8,511 bases of DNA from JBNKHG01 sp050290225 (GCA_050290225.1 JBNKHG010000067.1:1-8511), one strand, 5' to 3'. Numbered from the stretch's first letter, positions 1 through 5,863 are shown. Translations and numbers: made by a program. Notes: generated by a model from the sequence alone, not told the origin.

Positions 1-26
1 TGCGCCAAACTTTTAAAGTCTCTCAT
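1..26 (-). CDS. Start of an unidentified leftward gene (5' fragment, cut by window edge)
   Basis: Reading leftward, an ATG at 26-24 opens a frame that runs off the window and gives the residues MRDFKSLA plus two bases of the next codon. It is preceded at seven bases by the good ribosome-binding site GAGGA (about 34-38), which is the main reason to believe it is a real gene start and not a chance ATG. A possible promoter lies further upstream (TTGACC at 87-82, TATCCT at 66-61). The gene points the same way as yciO and the PHP gene, but the 130-bp gap with a stem-loop suggests it is transcribed separately. Eight residues are too few to assign a family, and I do not recognise it. Confidence 0.55.
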
Positions 27-60
27 AGGTATATCCTCTATGTTTCTTGGTCGAAACTTA

Positions 61-87
61 AGGATACAAGACCATAGCATCGGTCAA
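61..87 (-). promoter_or_regulatory. Possible sigma-70-type promoter for the left-edge gene
   Basis: On the minus strand TTGACC (87-82) is followed after 15 bases by TATCCT (66-61), about 35 bases before the ATG at 26. The -35 matches five of six consensus positions, but the spacer is short and the -10 is weak, so this is only a candidate. Confidence 0.25.
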
Positions 88-100
88 ACCTATTCGAGTC

Positions 101-119
101 CCCCCGGCGCAGCCGGGGG
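101..119. terminator. GC-rich stem-loop between yciO and the left-edge gene
   Basis: CCCCCGGC (101-108) and GCCGGGGG (112-119) form a perfect 8-bp stem around the 3-base loop GCA. Read rightward it is followed by only TTT (120-122); read leftward, the direction of yciO, no T-run follows. It is therefore a poor intrinsic terminator for yciO. It could act as a 3'-end-protecting structure on the yciO transcript or as a weak terminator of rightward antisense transcription. Confidence 0.4.
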
Positions 120-156
120 TTTACCTAATGATTAATTAAAAATACATAAAAATCAA

Positions 157-783
157 TTAGATAGCCTCAAAAGGTGAGAAATCACCTTTACCTTGGCGCA
201 CAAGCTGTGGCACTTCACTGGTCAGATCAATTACCGTGGTGGGTTCCATCCCGCAATAACCGCCATCAATCACCAGCTCCAGTTGATGCTCAAGAGAGTC
301 GCGGATATCGTAGGGATCGGTCAAAGGAAATTCGTCCCCCGGCAACAACAGGCTGCTGCTCATCAGCGGCTCCCCCAGCACATGCATCAATTCCAGAGCG
401 ATAGGGTTGTCGGGTACCCGAAGGCCAATGGTTTTACGCTTGGGGTGCATCAGGCGGCGGGGCACCTCTGAGGTGGCCTCGAGAATAAAGGTGTAGGAAC
501 CCGGGGTGTGATTCTTGATCATCCGGTATACCTGGTTATTGACCTTGGCATAGGTAGCCAGCTCCGACAGGTCGCGGCACATCAGGGTAAAGTTGTGGTG
601 CTTGTCAAGGTTGCGGATGGCGCGAATACGATCAAGTGCCATTTTATCGCCAATATGACACCCCAGTGCGTAGGCGGAATCCGTCGGGTAGGCGATCAAC
701 CCGCCTTTATTGACAATTTCCACCGCCTGCTTGATCAAGCGCGATTGTGGGTTTTCGGGGTGAATCTGGAAAAACTGGGCCAC
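157..783 (-). CDS. yciO: YciO, Sua5/YciO/YrdC-family protein (threonylcarbamoyl-AMP synthase-like)
   Basis: This 208-residue protein matches E. coli YciO almost end to end, including the start (MAQFFQIHPENPQ against MSQFFYIHPDNPQ) and length (about 206). It belongs to the YrdC fold, whose best-known members (TsaC, Sua5) make threonylcarbamoyl-AMP from threonine, bicarbonate and ATP for the t6A37 modification of tRNA. Visible family blocks are YPTDSAYALGC (32-42), TPGSYTFIL (93-101), KRKTIGLRVPD (115-125), the serine patch near 142-144 and PTTVIDL (181-187). There is no C-terminal Sua5 domain. YciO proteins are a separate branch from TsaC and their main role is less certain. The start is GTG at 783-781, backed by AGGAAGGAG eight bases upstream. 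It lies 37 bp downstream of the PHP gene, so the two probably form one leftward operon, a pairing also seen in E. coli. Confidence 0.93.
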   Translation of the reverse strand: MAQFFQIHPENPQSRLIKQAVEIVNKGGLIAYPTDSAYALGCHIGDKMALDRIRAIRNLDKHHNFTLMCRDLSELATYAKVNNQVYRMIKNHTPGSYTFILEATSEVPRRLMHPKRKTIGLRVPDNPIALELMHVLGEPLMSSSLLLPGDEFPLTDPYDIRDSLEHQLELVIDGGYCGMEPTTVIDLTSEVPQLVRQGKGDFSPFEAI

Positions 784-820
784 GTTGGAGGCTCCTTCCT
801 GTATTTTCTTTTTCTATGGC

Positions 821-1660
821 TTATTGCGCTGGAGCCCACAGTTGCCACACCGGCTTGCAGGCGGCGGGCATTGTGCCAAAGGCGCCCAATTCTTGCCAGG
901 GCTGATCTGGCACATGGAAGTCGCTGCCACAGGAAGCATAGAGTCCCCGCTCCGTCGCCAGCCGCGCCAGGCAATCGGTCACACCCGATTCCTGATGCCC
1001 GGACACAACCTCCAGAGCACGGCCACCCGCCTCGCAAAAATCCGCCACCAGCGCACGGAGCCTGGTGCGGGTCAGCTTGTACTTTTCGGGGTGGGCCAGC
1101 ACCGCAACACCCCCCGCCGCCCTTATCCAATCAATGGCCGTGGACATATCCGGCCACAGATTCTTGACATCACCGGGTTTGCCGGCCCCCAGATATTTTT
1201 TGAATGCCTGGTGCATACCCGTTACCGCCCCCGTCTCCACCAGATAGCGGGCAAAGTGCGGGCGGCCAATCACCGAATCGCCGGCGATGGCCCGAGCCCC
1301 CTCCAACGCCCCTGTGACACCGACCCTGGCGAGCCTTTCACCAATTTTTTGCGCCCGCAGCTCACGTATTTCGGCCTGATGCGCAACCGCCTCCAGGATC
1401 ACTGGGTGGCCGGGATCTATATCCAGACCAACAATATGTACACCCAATTTACCCCAAACACCGGAAAATTCGATACCATTGACCAACTGGAGTCCCAAAT
1501 CCCTGGCCGAGGCCCGGGCGCGGGCCAGACCGGCCACTGAGTCGTGGTCTGTCAGGGCGATAACATCAACCCCTTTGGCTTTGGCTCTCGACACCAGACT
1601 TTCAGGGTCTAAAATACCGTCTGAAATATTACTGTGGGTGTGCAAATCGTGAACTGGCAA
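821..1660 (-). CDS. rnm: PHP-domain phosphoesterase, RNase AM / 3',5'-nucleoside bisphosphate phosphatase type
   Basis: This is a cytoplasmic metal-dependent PHP phosphoesterase of 279 residues. E. coli YciV (Rnm/TrpH) of this family hydrolyses 3',5'-nucleoside bisphosphates such as pAp and acts as a 5'-3' exoribonuclease that matures rRNA 5' ends. The metal-ligand set typical of PHP enzymes is all visible: HTH at 7-9 and Asp14, TDHD at 37-40, Glu64 in GIEFS, His75, His135 in GRPHF, His190 in LAHP, and Asp247/His249 in GSDFH. The segment between about 95 and 160 is the small insertion domain of the Rnm subgroup. The start is TTG at 1660-1658: GGAG lies seven bases before it, and the HTH motif must sit at the N-terminus, leaving no good later start. 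It is the first gene of a leftward operon with yciO and diverges from the membrane-protein gene at 1716 across 55 bp. The exact substrate cannot be fixed from sequence. Confidence 0.9.
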   Translation of the reverse strand: MPVHDLHTHSNISDGILDPESLVSRAKAKGVDVIALTDHDSVAGLARARASARDLGLQLVNGIEFSGVWGKLGVHIVGLDIDPGHPVILEAVAHQAEIRELRAQKIGERLARVGVTGALEGARAIAGDSVIGRPHFARYLVETGAVTGMHQAFKKYLGAGKPGDVKNLWPDMSTAIDWIRAAGGVAVLAHPEKYKLTRTRLRALVADFCEAGGRALEVVSGHQESGVTDCLARLATERGLYASCGSDFHVPDQPWQELGAFGTMPAACKPVWQLWAPAQ

Positions 1661-1715
1661 CTAAACACTCCATCTAATTCATTGAAATCTTTAAGCATTA
1701 TCTCTGAGACAATAC
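1661..1715. promoter_or_regulatory. Short divergent intergenic region between PHP gene and VC0807-family gene
   Basis: These 55 bp must hold the start signals for both directions, unless a promoter lies inside either gene. The leftward ribosome-binding site GGAG (about 1668-1671) is clear. On the plus strand TTGAAA (1682-1687) is -35-like, but no convincing -10 follows at the right distance, and the rightward gene has only a weak GAGA near 1705-1708. Confidence 0.35.
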
Positions 1716-2558
1716 ATGACACAAGCGAATTCTGAGACAAGTTTCCCCAAGGTGAAGGAACCGGTCTCACGCCCACCGCGTAACGAGACCCGTAAAAACA
1801 GGAACAGCGGCGAGAAGAACGAGAGCCTGCTCGCCAACCTGCTGCTCAATATCATTATTCCCACACTGATCCTGATGAAACTCAGCGAGAGCGCTTATGT
1901 GCTGTCGTTGCTGTCCCAGCTGGACCAACTACTCTCCACCGGACTGGCACCCTCCTATGATGCCCACGGCACCAAATGGGCAATAGTCGTAGCCCTGGCT
2001 TTTCCGGTGATATACGGATTGCGGGATTTCATCCGTGTCCACAAGTTGAATTTCTTTTCCACCCTGGGGGTTATCAGCATATTACTGACCGGCGGAATCA
2101 GCTTGCTCGAGCTTGACCCCAAGTATATCGCTATCAAAGAAGCGGCCATTCCGGGCATCTTCGGCCTGGCCACCCTGCTCTCCCTGAAAACCCGATACCC
2201 CCTGGTCAGAACCTTTCTCTACAACGACAAGATTCTGCAAGTAGACAAAATCACGGCGGCGCTGAAGAGCAGAGACAACGAAGCTGCCTTTGAAAAGAGC
2301 CTGGAAACCGCTTCCTACCTGATCGCCATGTCTTTTTTCCTGTCGTCCGTGCTCAACTACGTGCTGGCCAAGGTACTGCTGATCAGCGATCCCGGCACAG
2401 CGGCCTTCAATGAGGAATTGGGTAAGATGACGGCACTCAGCTTCCCCGTCATCGCGGTGCCCGCCACCCTGGTAATGATGGGTGCCCTGTTCTACCTGTT
2501 TCGCAGCATACAAAAGCTGACCCACCTGACTCTGGAAGAGATTATCCACGAGCATTGA
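1716..2558 (+). CDS. VC0807-family multi-pass inner-membrane protein
   Basis: This 280-residue protein has a hydrophilic, basic N-terminal tail (1-36) followed by about six hydrophobic segments near 38-56, 84-102, 113-131, 139-155, 197-219 and 236-262. I place it in the VC0807 family because of the blocks LLNIIIPTLIL, AFPVIYGLRDFI, LTGGISLLELDP and IKEAAIP, which I recall from those proteins; no function is established for the family. The charged loop at 157-195 is probably cytoplasmic. It starts at ATG 1716 with only a weak ribosome-binding site and diverges from the PHP gene. In several other gammaproteobacteria this slot, between the PHP gene and yciI, is held by the septation/membrane protein YciB, so it may be a positional replacement (inference from memory). 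The gene is followed by 85 bp without a terminator before yciI, so cotranscription is likely. Confidence 0.75.
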   Translation: MTQANSETSFPKVKEPVSRPPRNETRKNRNSGEKNESLLANLLLNIIIPTLILMKLSESAYVLSLLSQLDQLLSTGLAPSYDAHGTKWAIVVALAFPVIYGLRDFIRVHKLNFFSTLGVISILLTGGISLLELDPKYIAIKEAAIPGIFGLATLLSLKTRYPLVRTFLYNDKILQVDKITAALKSRDNEAAFEKSLETASYLIAMSFFLSSVLNYVLAKVLLISDPGTAAFNEELGKMTALSFPVIAVPATLVMMGALFYLFRSIQKLTHLTLEEIIHEH

Positions 2559-2643
2559 CGCTTGACCGATTACGCTTTAGTGCCCGCGTTTCCCAGCGGC
2601 GGGCCGATTGCACCTACCCCTTGAACAGCAGGAATCGATCCCT

Positions 2644-2943
2644 ATGTTGTACGCCATTATCAGTGAAGATGTTCCCAACAGCCTGGAATTGCGCAAATCG
2701 GCCCGCGCCGACCATCTGGCCAGGCTCAACGCCCTGAAGGATGAAGGTCGCCTGTTTGTGGCCGGACCACACCCGGCGATCGATAACGACGACCCCGGTA
2801 ACGCCGGGTTTACAGGCAGTCTGGTGATTGCCGAGTTTGCATCCCTGGCAGCTGCCCAGGCCTGGGCCGACGCCGATCCCTATATCACCGCCGGTGTCTA
2901 TGCACAGGTGGTGGTCAAACCCTATAAGAAAGTACTGCCCTGA
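2644..2943 (+). CDS. yciI: YciI-family protein
   Basis: This small soluble protein of 99 residues is nearly collinear with E. coli YciI (98 residues). Shared stretches include HLARL near 24-28, the GPxPAxD block at 41-47, the DDPGxAGFTGS block at 49-59 and AAAQAWADADPY further on. YciI proteins have a ferredoxin-like fold with a His/Asp-centred pocket, here probably His24 with nearby acidic residues; the substrate is unknown. I chose ATG 2644 over the in-frame TTG at 2608, because the family begins with MLY and AGGA (2630-2633) lies ten bases upstream of 2644. It follows the VC0807-family gene in the same direction and is probably the last gene of that unit, since a stem-loop and a new promoter follow. 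Confidence 0.93.
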   Translation: MLYAIISEDVPNSLELRKSARADHLARLNALKDEGRLFVAGPHPAIDNDDPGNAGFTGSLVIAEFASLAAAQAWADADPYITAGVYAQVVVKPYKKVLP

Positions 2944-2988
2944 TCCACGCTCAAAAAGCGAGCCATTGCATTGGGGGCGAACCATGTG

Positions 2989-3008
2989 ACCGGGCGCCTT
3001 GTCCCGGT
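2989..3008 (+). terminator. Weak stem-loop downstream of yciI
   Basis: ACCGGG (2989-2994) and CCCGGT (3003-3008) can pair with an 8-base loop, followed by TTGTGA. The stem is short and the T-run poor, so it is at best a weak terminator, but its position between yciI and the next promoter fits. Confidence 0.3.
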
Positions 3009-3025
3009 TTGTGACTGTGATTGAG

Positions 3026-3053
3026 TTGACAGGCAAAAAATCTAATTTAGAGT
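3026..3053 (+). promoter_or_regulatory. Sigma-70-type promoter for the SH3b/cyclophilin unit
   Basis: A perfect TTGACA (3026-3031) is followed after 16 bases by TAGAGT (3048-3053), which matches four of six -10 positions including both key ends. Transcription would start near 3060, leaving a leader of close to 90 bases before the GTG at 3148. An alternative -10, TACTAT (3053-3058), would need a 21-base spacer and is less likely. Confidence 0.6.
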
Positions 3054-3147
3054 ACTATCCCTGGGTTAAAGATCTAGATCATCAAATAAACCCGGTGGAA
3101 TCCGCCGGAACAACTCGCAACCCCAGTCGCAAAGTTTAGGATTTGCA

Positions 3148-3825
3148 GTGAATAAACACCTAATAGTTACTTCTTTCGCCCTAATCATCGGCCTGGTCGG
3201 CACTGCCGTATCGGCGCAGGACCGCTACATTTCCGATGAACTCTACGTGCCCATGCGCAGTGGTATGGGCACCCAATACCGCATCACCCATCGTGGCCTC
3301 CCCAGCGGCACCAAGCTGAAACTGATTGAAGAACACGCAGAGGAAGGCTGGAGTCTGGTGGAAACACCCAAGGGAGATCAGGGTTGGGTTCGCAATCAGT
3401 ACCTGTCGGCAGAGCCGGTCGCCAAACTCAAACTGCGTAGCGCCCAAGCCGAAATCGCCAAGCTGGAAAAACAGCGCCGGGCGCTGCAACAACAGGCTAC
3501 CGAACTGCAACAGCAAAACGCCAACCTGAAAAACCAGCTTAACAACACCCAGGTAGCGTCCAGCGAACTGGACAAGGAACTGAGCACGATCAAGAAGATC
3601 TCCGCCGGATCCATTGAGCTGCACGCTCAGCACCAGGCCTTGATCGAAGAGCACCAGTTGCTTCAAACCCAGGCCGACGTACTGAAAGCCGAAAACGACC
3701 GGCTGCAGGCGGACCGCACCTACCGCGAATGGCTTTATGGGGCCGGGATCCTGATTCTCGGGGTAATTGTCACCCTGATCCTGCAGTCCATGAGCAAGCG
3801 TAAACGCTACTCCGAATGGGCCTGA
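3148..3825 (+). CDS. SH3b / coiled-coil / C-terminal membrane anchor protein (TIGR04211, YgiM-like)
   Basis: The 225-residue protein has four parts: a signal peptide (1-23, cleavage likely after AVSA), a bacterial SH3 domain (about 25-90, with LYVPMRSGMGTQYRI and the end motif GWVRNQYLS), a long Gln/Leu/Lys-rich coiled coil (about 95-185), and one hydrophobic helix (about 193-212) followed by a short basic tail SKRKRYSEWA. This is the layout of E. coli YgiM and the TIGR04211 family, and it predicts a protein anchored by its C-terminus with the SH3b and coiled coil in the periplasm. SH3b domains often bind peptidoglycan or peptides, but the role here is unknown. The start is GTG at 3148 with TTTAGGA ending six bases before it. 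The stop codon TGA (3823-3825) shares its last base with the ATG of the cyclophilin gene, so the two are probably translationally coupled. Confidence 0.88.
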   Translation: MNKHLIVTSFALIIGLVGTAVSAQDRYISDELYVPMRSGMGTQYRITHRGLPSGTKLKLIEEHAEEGWSLVETPKGDQGWVRNQYLSAEPVAKLKLRSAQAEIAKLEKQRRALQQQATELQQQNANLKNQLNNTQVASSELDKELSTIKKISAGSIELHAQHQALIEEHQLLQTQADVLKAENDRLQADRTYREWLYGAGILILGVIVTLILQSMSKRKRYSEWA

Positions 3826-4415
3826 TGCGAATGAATCGTCGTATTGTATTGCGTGCCTTGCTGCTGGCGATTGTCTGTTCAATACCTGTGCTTACCCGGG
3901 CGGTAGAGTCCACTGCCACGCCCACCAACCCCCGGGTTTTACTGAAAACGGACCTGGGCGAGATTGTGCTGGAGCTCTATCCACAAAAGGCCCCTGCCAC
4001 TGTGGCCAATTTCCTCAACTATGTGGAAGCACGCTTTTACGACGGCCTGATTTTTCACCGTGTGATTCCCGGCTTTATGATTCAAACTGGGGGATTCACC
4101 TTTGATTTTGTCGAGAAAGCCACGAAAGAGCCGGTCATAAATGAATCCATGAACGGTTTGAAAAACCGTTACGGCACTATTGCCATGGCCCGCCATTCAG
4201 ATCCGGACAGTGCCACCTCCCAGTTCTTCATCAACATGCGCCACAATCCTCATCTCGATGCGAAAAAGAAAAAACCCGGTTACACGGTTTTTGGTCGGGT
4301 CATCGAGGGAATGGATGTGGCCAAGCAAATCACTGAAGAGCCCCGTGGCCTCTACCGCGCCTGGCCCGATGCTCCCAATGTGCCGGTAAGGGTTTTGTCA
4401 GCAAAGCAGCTATAG
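3825..4415 (+). CDS. Exported cyclophilin-type peptidyl-prolyl cis-trans isomerase (PpiA-like)
   Basis: The protein is 196 residues from the ATG at 3825. It has a basic N-terminus, a hydrophobic signal core and a likely cleavage after LTRA (about residue 26), which puts the enzyme in the periplasm like E. coli PpiA. The cyclophilin domain spans about 36-196. The catalytic block FHRVIPGFMIQTGG carries the catalytic Arg (79), Phe84 and Gln87, and the second active-site block ATSQFFIN is at 130-137. It speeds proline isomerisation in secreted proteins. Three close in-frame ATGs exist (3816, 3825, 3831). I prefer 3825 because it forms a TGATG overlap with the upstream stop codon, although 3816 would give 199 residues. 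A cysteine in the signal core (AIVC) is not a proper lipobox, so a lipoprotein is unlikely. Coupling to the SH3b envelope protein suggests a shared envelope role. Confidence 0.92.
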   Translation: MRMNRRIVLRALLLAIVCSIPVLTRAVESTATPTNPRVLLKTDLGEIVLELYPQKAPATVANFLNYVEARFYDGLIFHRVIPGFMIQTGGFTFDFVEKATKEPVINESMNGLKNRYGTIAMARHSDPDSATSQFFINMRHNPHLDAKKKKPGYTVFGRVIEGMDVAKQITEEPRGLYRAWPDAPNVPVRVLSAKQL

Positions 4416-4461
4416 CCACTGTGCGCAGGTAAACAGTAAACCGGATTTTTGAGACTACATT

Positions 4462-5232
4462 ATGTCCAGCACCACCACCGCACTCAGTATCAACCTCAAC
4501 AAGATCGCCCTGATCCGCAATTCCCGGGAGGGCGACTACCCCAGCGTAGTGGAGCACGGCAGGGCTTGTCTGGATGCCGGGGCCGACGGTCTCACCGTTC
4601 ACCCGCGCCCGGACCAGCGCCACATTCGCCCCGGCGATGTCCATGACCTTGCGGCTTTGGTCAACCCCCTTAACGACATTGAATTCAATGTCGAAGGCAA
4701 CCCCTTTGCCGGCGCCCAGGGCGATTACCCCGGCTTTATGGCATTGGTGGAGGCCACCCTGCCCGACCAATGCACGCTGGTTCCCGATAGTGAAGATCAG
4801 CTTACCTCGGACCACGGCTTCGACCTGCATACCACCGGCAAGAAACTGGAACCGGTTATTCAACGTCTGAAGGGCCTGGGAATGCGGGTGAGTCTGTTTA
4901 TGGACCCGGAGCCTGAGCAGATCGCACTGGCCAAACAAGTAGGGGCCGACCGCATCGAACTTTACACCGGGCCGTACGCCGATGCGTTTAAACGCCAGGC
5001 ACCTGAACTTGAATCTCTGTTTAAACGCTATTACGACGCCGCCGACTATGCCAACCAAATCGGATTGGGGGTCAACGCGGGACACGACCTCAACCTGGAC
5101 AACCTGCCAAAATTTCGGCAGGTTCCACAACTGCTGGAAGTATCCATCGGCCACGCCTTCACCGTTGACTGTCTGGCGATGGGTTTACCCAATGCTGTAG
5201 CAGCCTATAAAGCGATCTGCCAGGCGGGTTAA
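4462..5232 (+). CDS. pdxJ: Pyridoxine 5'-phosphate synthase PdxJ, Bacteroidota-like sequence type
   Basis: PdxJ makes pyridoxine 5'-phosphate, the last ring-forming step of vitamin B6 synthesis, from deoxyxylulose 5-phosphate and 3-amino-2-oxopropyl phosphate in a TIM barrel. At 256 residues it has normal length. Catalytic residues are present: His47 and Arg49 in TVHPRPDQRHI, His54, Glu78 in FNVEGNP, Glu166 in RIELYTGPYA, His208 in NAGHDL, and the phosphate loop SIGHA (228-232). The N-terminal substrate motif differs from E. coli: NIDHIATLRNAR there, NLNKIALIRNSR here, so Asp-His becomes Asn13-Lys14. That change, and the wording of TVHPRP, FNVEGNP and RIELYT, match the PdxJ form I know from Bacteroidota. 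In most gammaproteobacteria pdxJ sits in an era-recO-pdxJ-acpS cluster, but here it lies between a cyclophilin and a CBS protein. The start is ATG 4462 with a weak GAGA site upstream. A second, classical pdxJ elsewhere in the genome is possible. Confidence 0.93.
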   Translation: MSSTTTALSINLNKIALIRNSREGDYPSVVEHGRACLDAGADGLTVHPRPDQRHIRPGDVHDLAALVNPLNDIEFNVEGNPFAGAQGDYPGFMALVEATLPDQCTLVPDSEDQLTSDHGFDLHTTGKKLEPVIQRLKGLGMRVSLFMDPEPEQIALAKQVGADRIELYTGPYADAFKRQAPELESLFKRYYDAADYANQIGLGVNAGHDLNLDNLPKFRQVPQLLEVSIGHAFTVDCLAMGLPNAVAAYKAICQAG

Positions 5233-5282
5233 ACTAAACTAATCTTGTAGATATCAAAACATCGATAAGGAAAGGAACCGTT

Positions 5283-5696
5283 ATGCATTCCATCTTGGTT
5301 AAAGACTACATGGATTACGATCCCCACGCGGTGTCGATCCACACCAATATTCGCGATGCTGTTCAAAGTTTGCTCAAATCTGGTGTTATTGGTTGCCCCG
5401 TGGTCGACGACAACGAGCAGGTGGTGGGTTTTGTTTCAGAACAGGATTGCATCAAGGAACTACTTAACGACGCTTTTTATTGCGAGGAGCCTGCGGCGGT
5501 GAACACCGTCATGCGAACCGATGTTCTTACCGTGACACCGGAGACCAGCATCGTTGAAATCGCTCAAACCATGCTGGATAACAAACCCAAAAACTACCCG
5601 GTGATCGATGAAGGTAAACTGGTGGGGTTGATTAATCGCAGCCATATCCTCAAAGCCCTGATAGAAAACGAGAACGACTGCTATCTCAACACTTGA
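5283..5696 (+). CDS. Stand-alone two-CBS-domain protein
   Basis: This 137-residue soluble protein is little more than one Bateman module: CBS1 (about 5-62) and CBS2 (about 73-130). CBS pairs bind adenosyl ligands such as AMP, ATP or S-adenosylmethionine in a cleft where a G-x-x-S/T-x-x-D motif holds the ribose. CBS1 has this motif intact as GFVSEQD (49-55), but in CBS2 it reads GLINRSH (115-121), with Asn for Ser/Thr and His for Asp, so the second site may be altered or empty. No enzyme, channel or DNA-binding domain is attached, so it probably works by contacting a partner protein. The start at ATG 5283 has a strong site (AAGGAAAGGA, 5267-5276). It lies 50 bp after pdxJ and may be read through from it, but no functional link is evident. 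Confidence 0.87.
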   Translation: MHSILVKDYMDYDPHAVSIHTNIRDAVQSLLKSGVIGCPVVDDNEQVVGFVSEQDCIKELLNDAFYCEEPAAVNTVMRTDVLTVTPETSIVEIAQTMLDNKPKNYPVIDEGKLVGLINRSHILKALIENENDCYLNT

Positions 5697-5726
5697 CCAT
5701 TTTTCCCTACGGGCTTGCCCTCACCA

Positions 5727-5745
5727 CTGTCCCGAACAGGGACAG
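5727..5745. repeat. Inverted repeat downstream of the CBS gene
   Basis: CTGTCCC (5727-5733) and GGGACAG (5739-5745) are perfect complements around the loop GAACA. No T-run follows on either strand, so it is not a standard intrinsic terminator. It lies 31 bp after the CBS stop codon and could protect the 3' end of that transcript. Confidence 0.4.
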
Positions 5746-5795
5746 GATCGATGTTCTGCAGGCCCGCTGCCCTGGATCCTACCATCCGGGACTGA

Positions 5796-5824
5796 CTGCA
5801 CAATACATCATCAACCCCTATAAT
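5796..5824 (+). promoter_or_regulatory. Probable promoter of the DUF2520 gene
   Basis: A perfect -10 TATAAT occupies 5819-5824. At a 17-base distance upstream is CTGCAC (5796-5801), a poor -35, so the promoter may need an activator or be weak. Transcription would begin near 5831, about 33 bases before the ATG at 5864. Confidence 0.5.
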
Positions 5825-5842
5825 TACCGCATTCCGGTAATT
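5822..5842. promoter_or_regulatory. Operator-like palindrome overlapping the -10 and start point
   Basis: AATTACCG (5822-5829) is repeated in inverted form as CGGTAATT (5835-5842) around the 5-base centre CATTC. The perfect 8-bp arms overlap the last bases of TATAAT and the expected start point, where a bound dimeric repressor would block transcription. The same bases could also form a hairpin at the 5' end of the mRNA. No regulator gene is adjacent. Confidence 0.45.
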
Positions 5843-5863
5843 GACTCCTAGCGCACCCTACAC

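Noticed and set aside
88..119. TTCGAGTC followed by C-rich sequence resembles a tRNA T-arm, suggesting a tRNA or attachment site
   Set aside because: The bases before the loop (ACCTA) do not pair with those after it (CCCCC), and no acceptor stem, anticodon arm or D-arm can be built from the sequence to the left.
2582..2604. Stem GCCCGC/GCGGGC between the VC0807 gene and yciI as a terminator
   Set aside because: There is an 11-base loop and no T-run on either side, and the following gene lies very close in the same direction.
2608..2943. Longer yciI starting at the in-frame TTG at 2608
   Set aside because: The family begins at MLY, and the ATG at 2644 has its own ribosome-binding site. The extra 12 residues match nothing.
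3071..3080. Palindrome GATCTAGATC in the leader of the SH3b gene
   Set aside because: It is short, made of a common restriction-site-like pattern, and has no second copy or other sign of regulation.
3181..3882. Long minus-strand open frame (233 codons) opposite the SH3b gene
   Set aside because: It is a shadow of the plus-strand coding frame, lacks a ribosome-binding site and resembles no protein, whereas the plus-strand protein has clear domains.
3816..4415. Cyclophilin as a lipoprotein, from the cysteine in the signal region
   Set aside because: The sequence before the cysteine is AIV, without the small residue a lipobox needs at -1, and a normal signal-peptidase site follows later.
4330..5154. 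Long minus-strand open frame (274 codons) opposite pdxJ
   Set aside because: The plus strand encodes a full-length PdxJ with all catalytic residues; the opposite frame is a by-product of its codon use.
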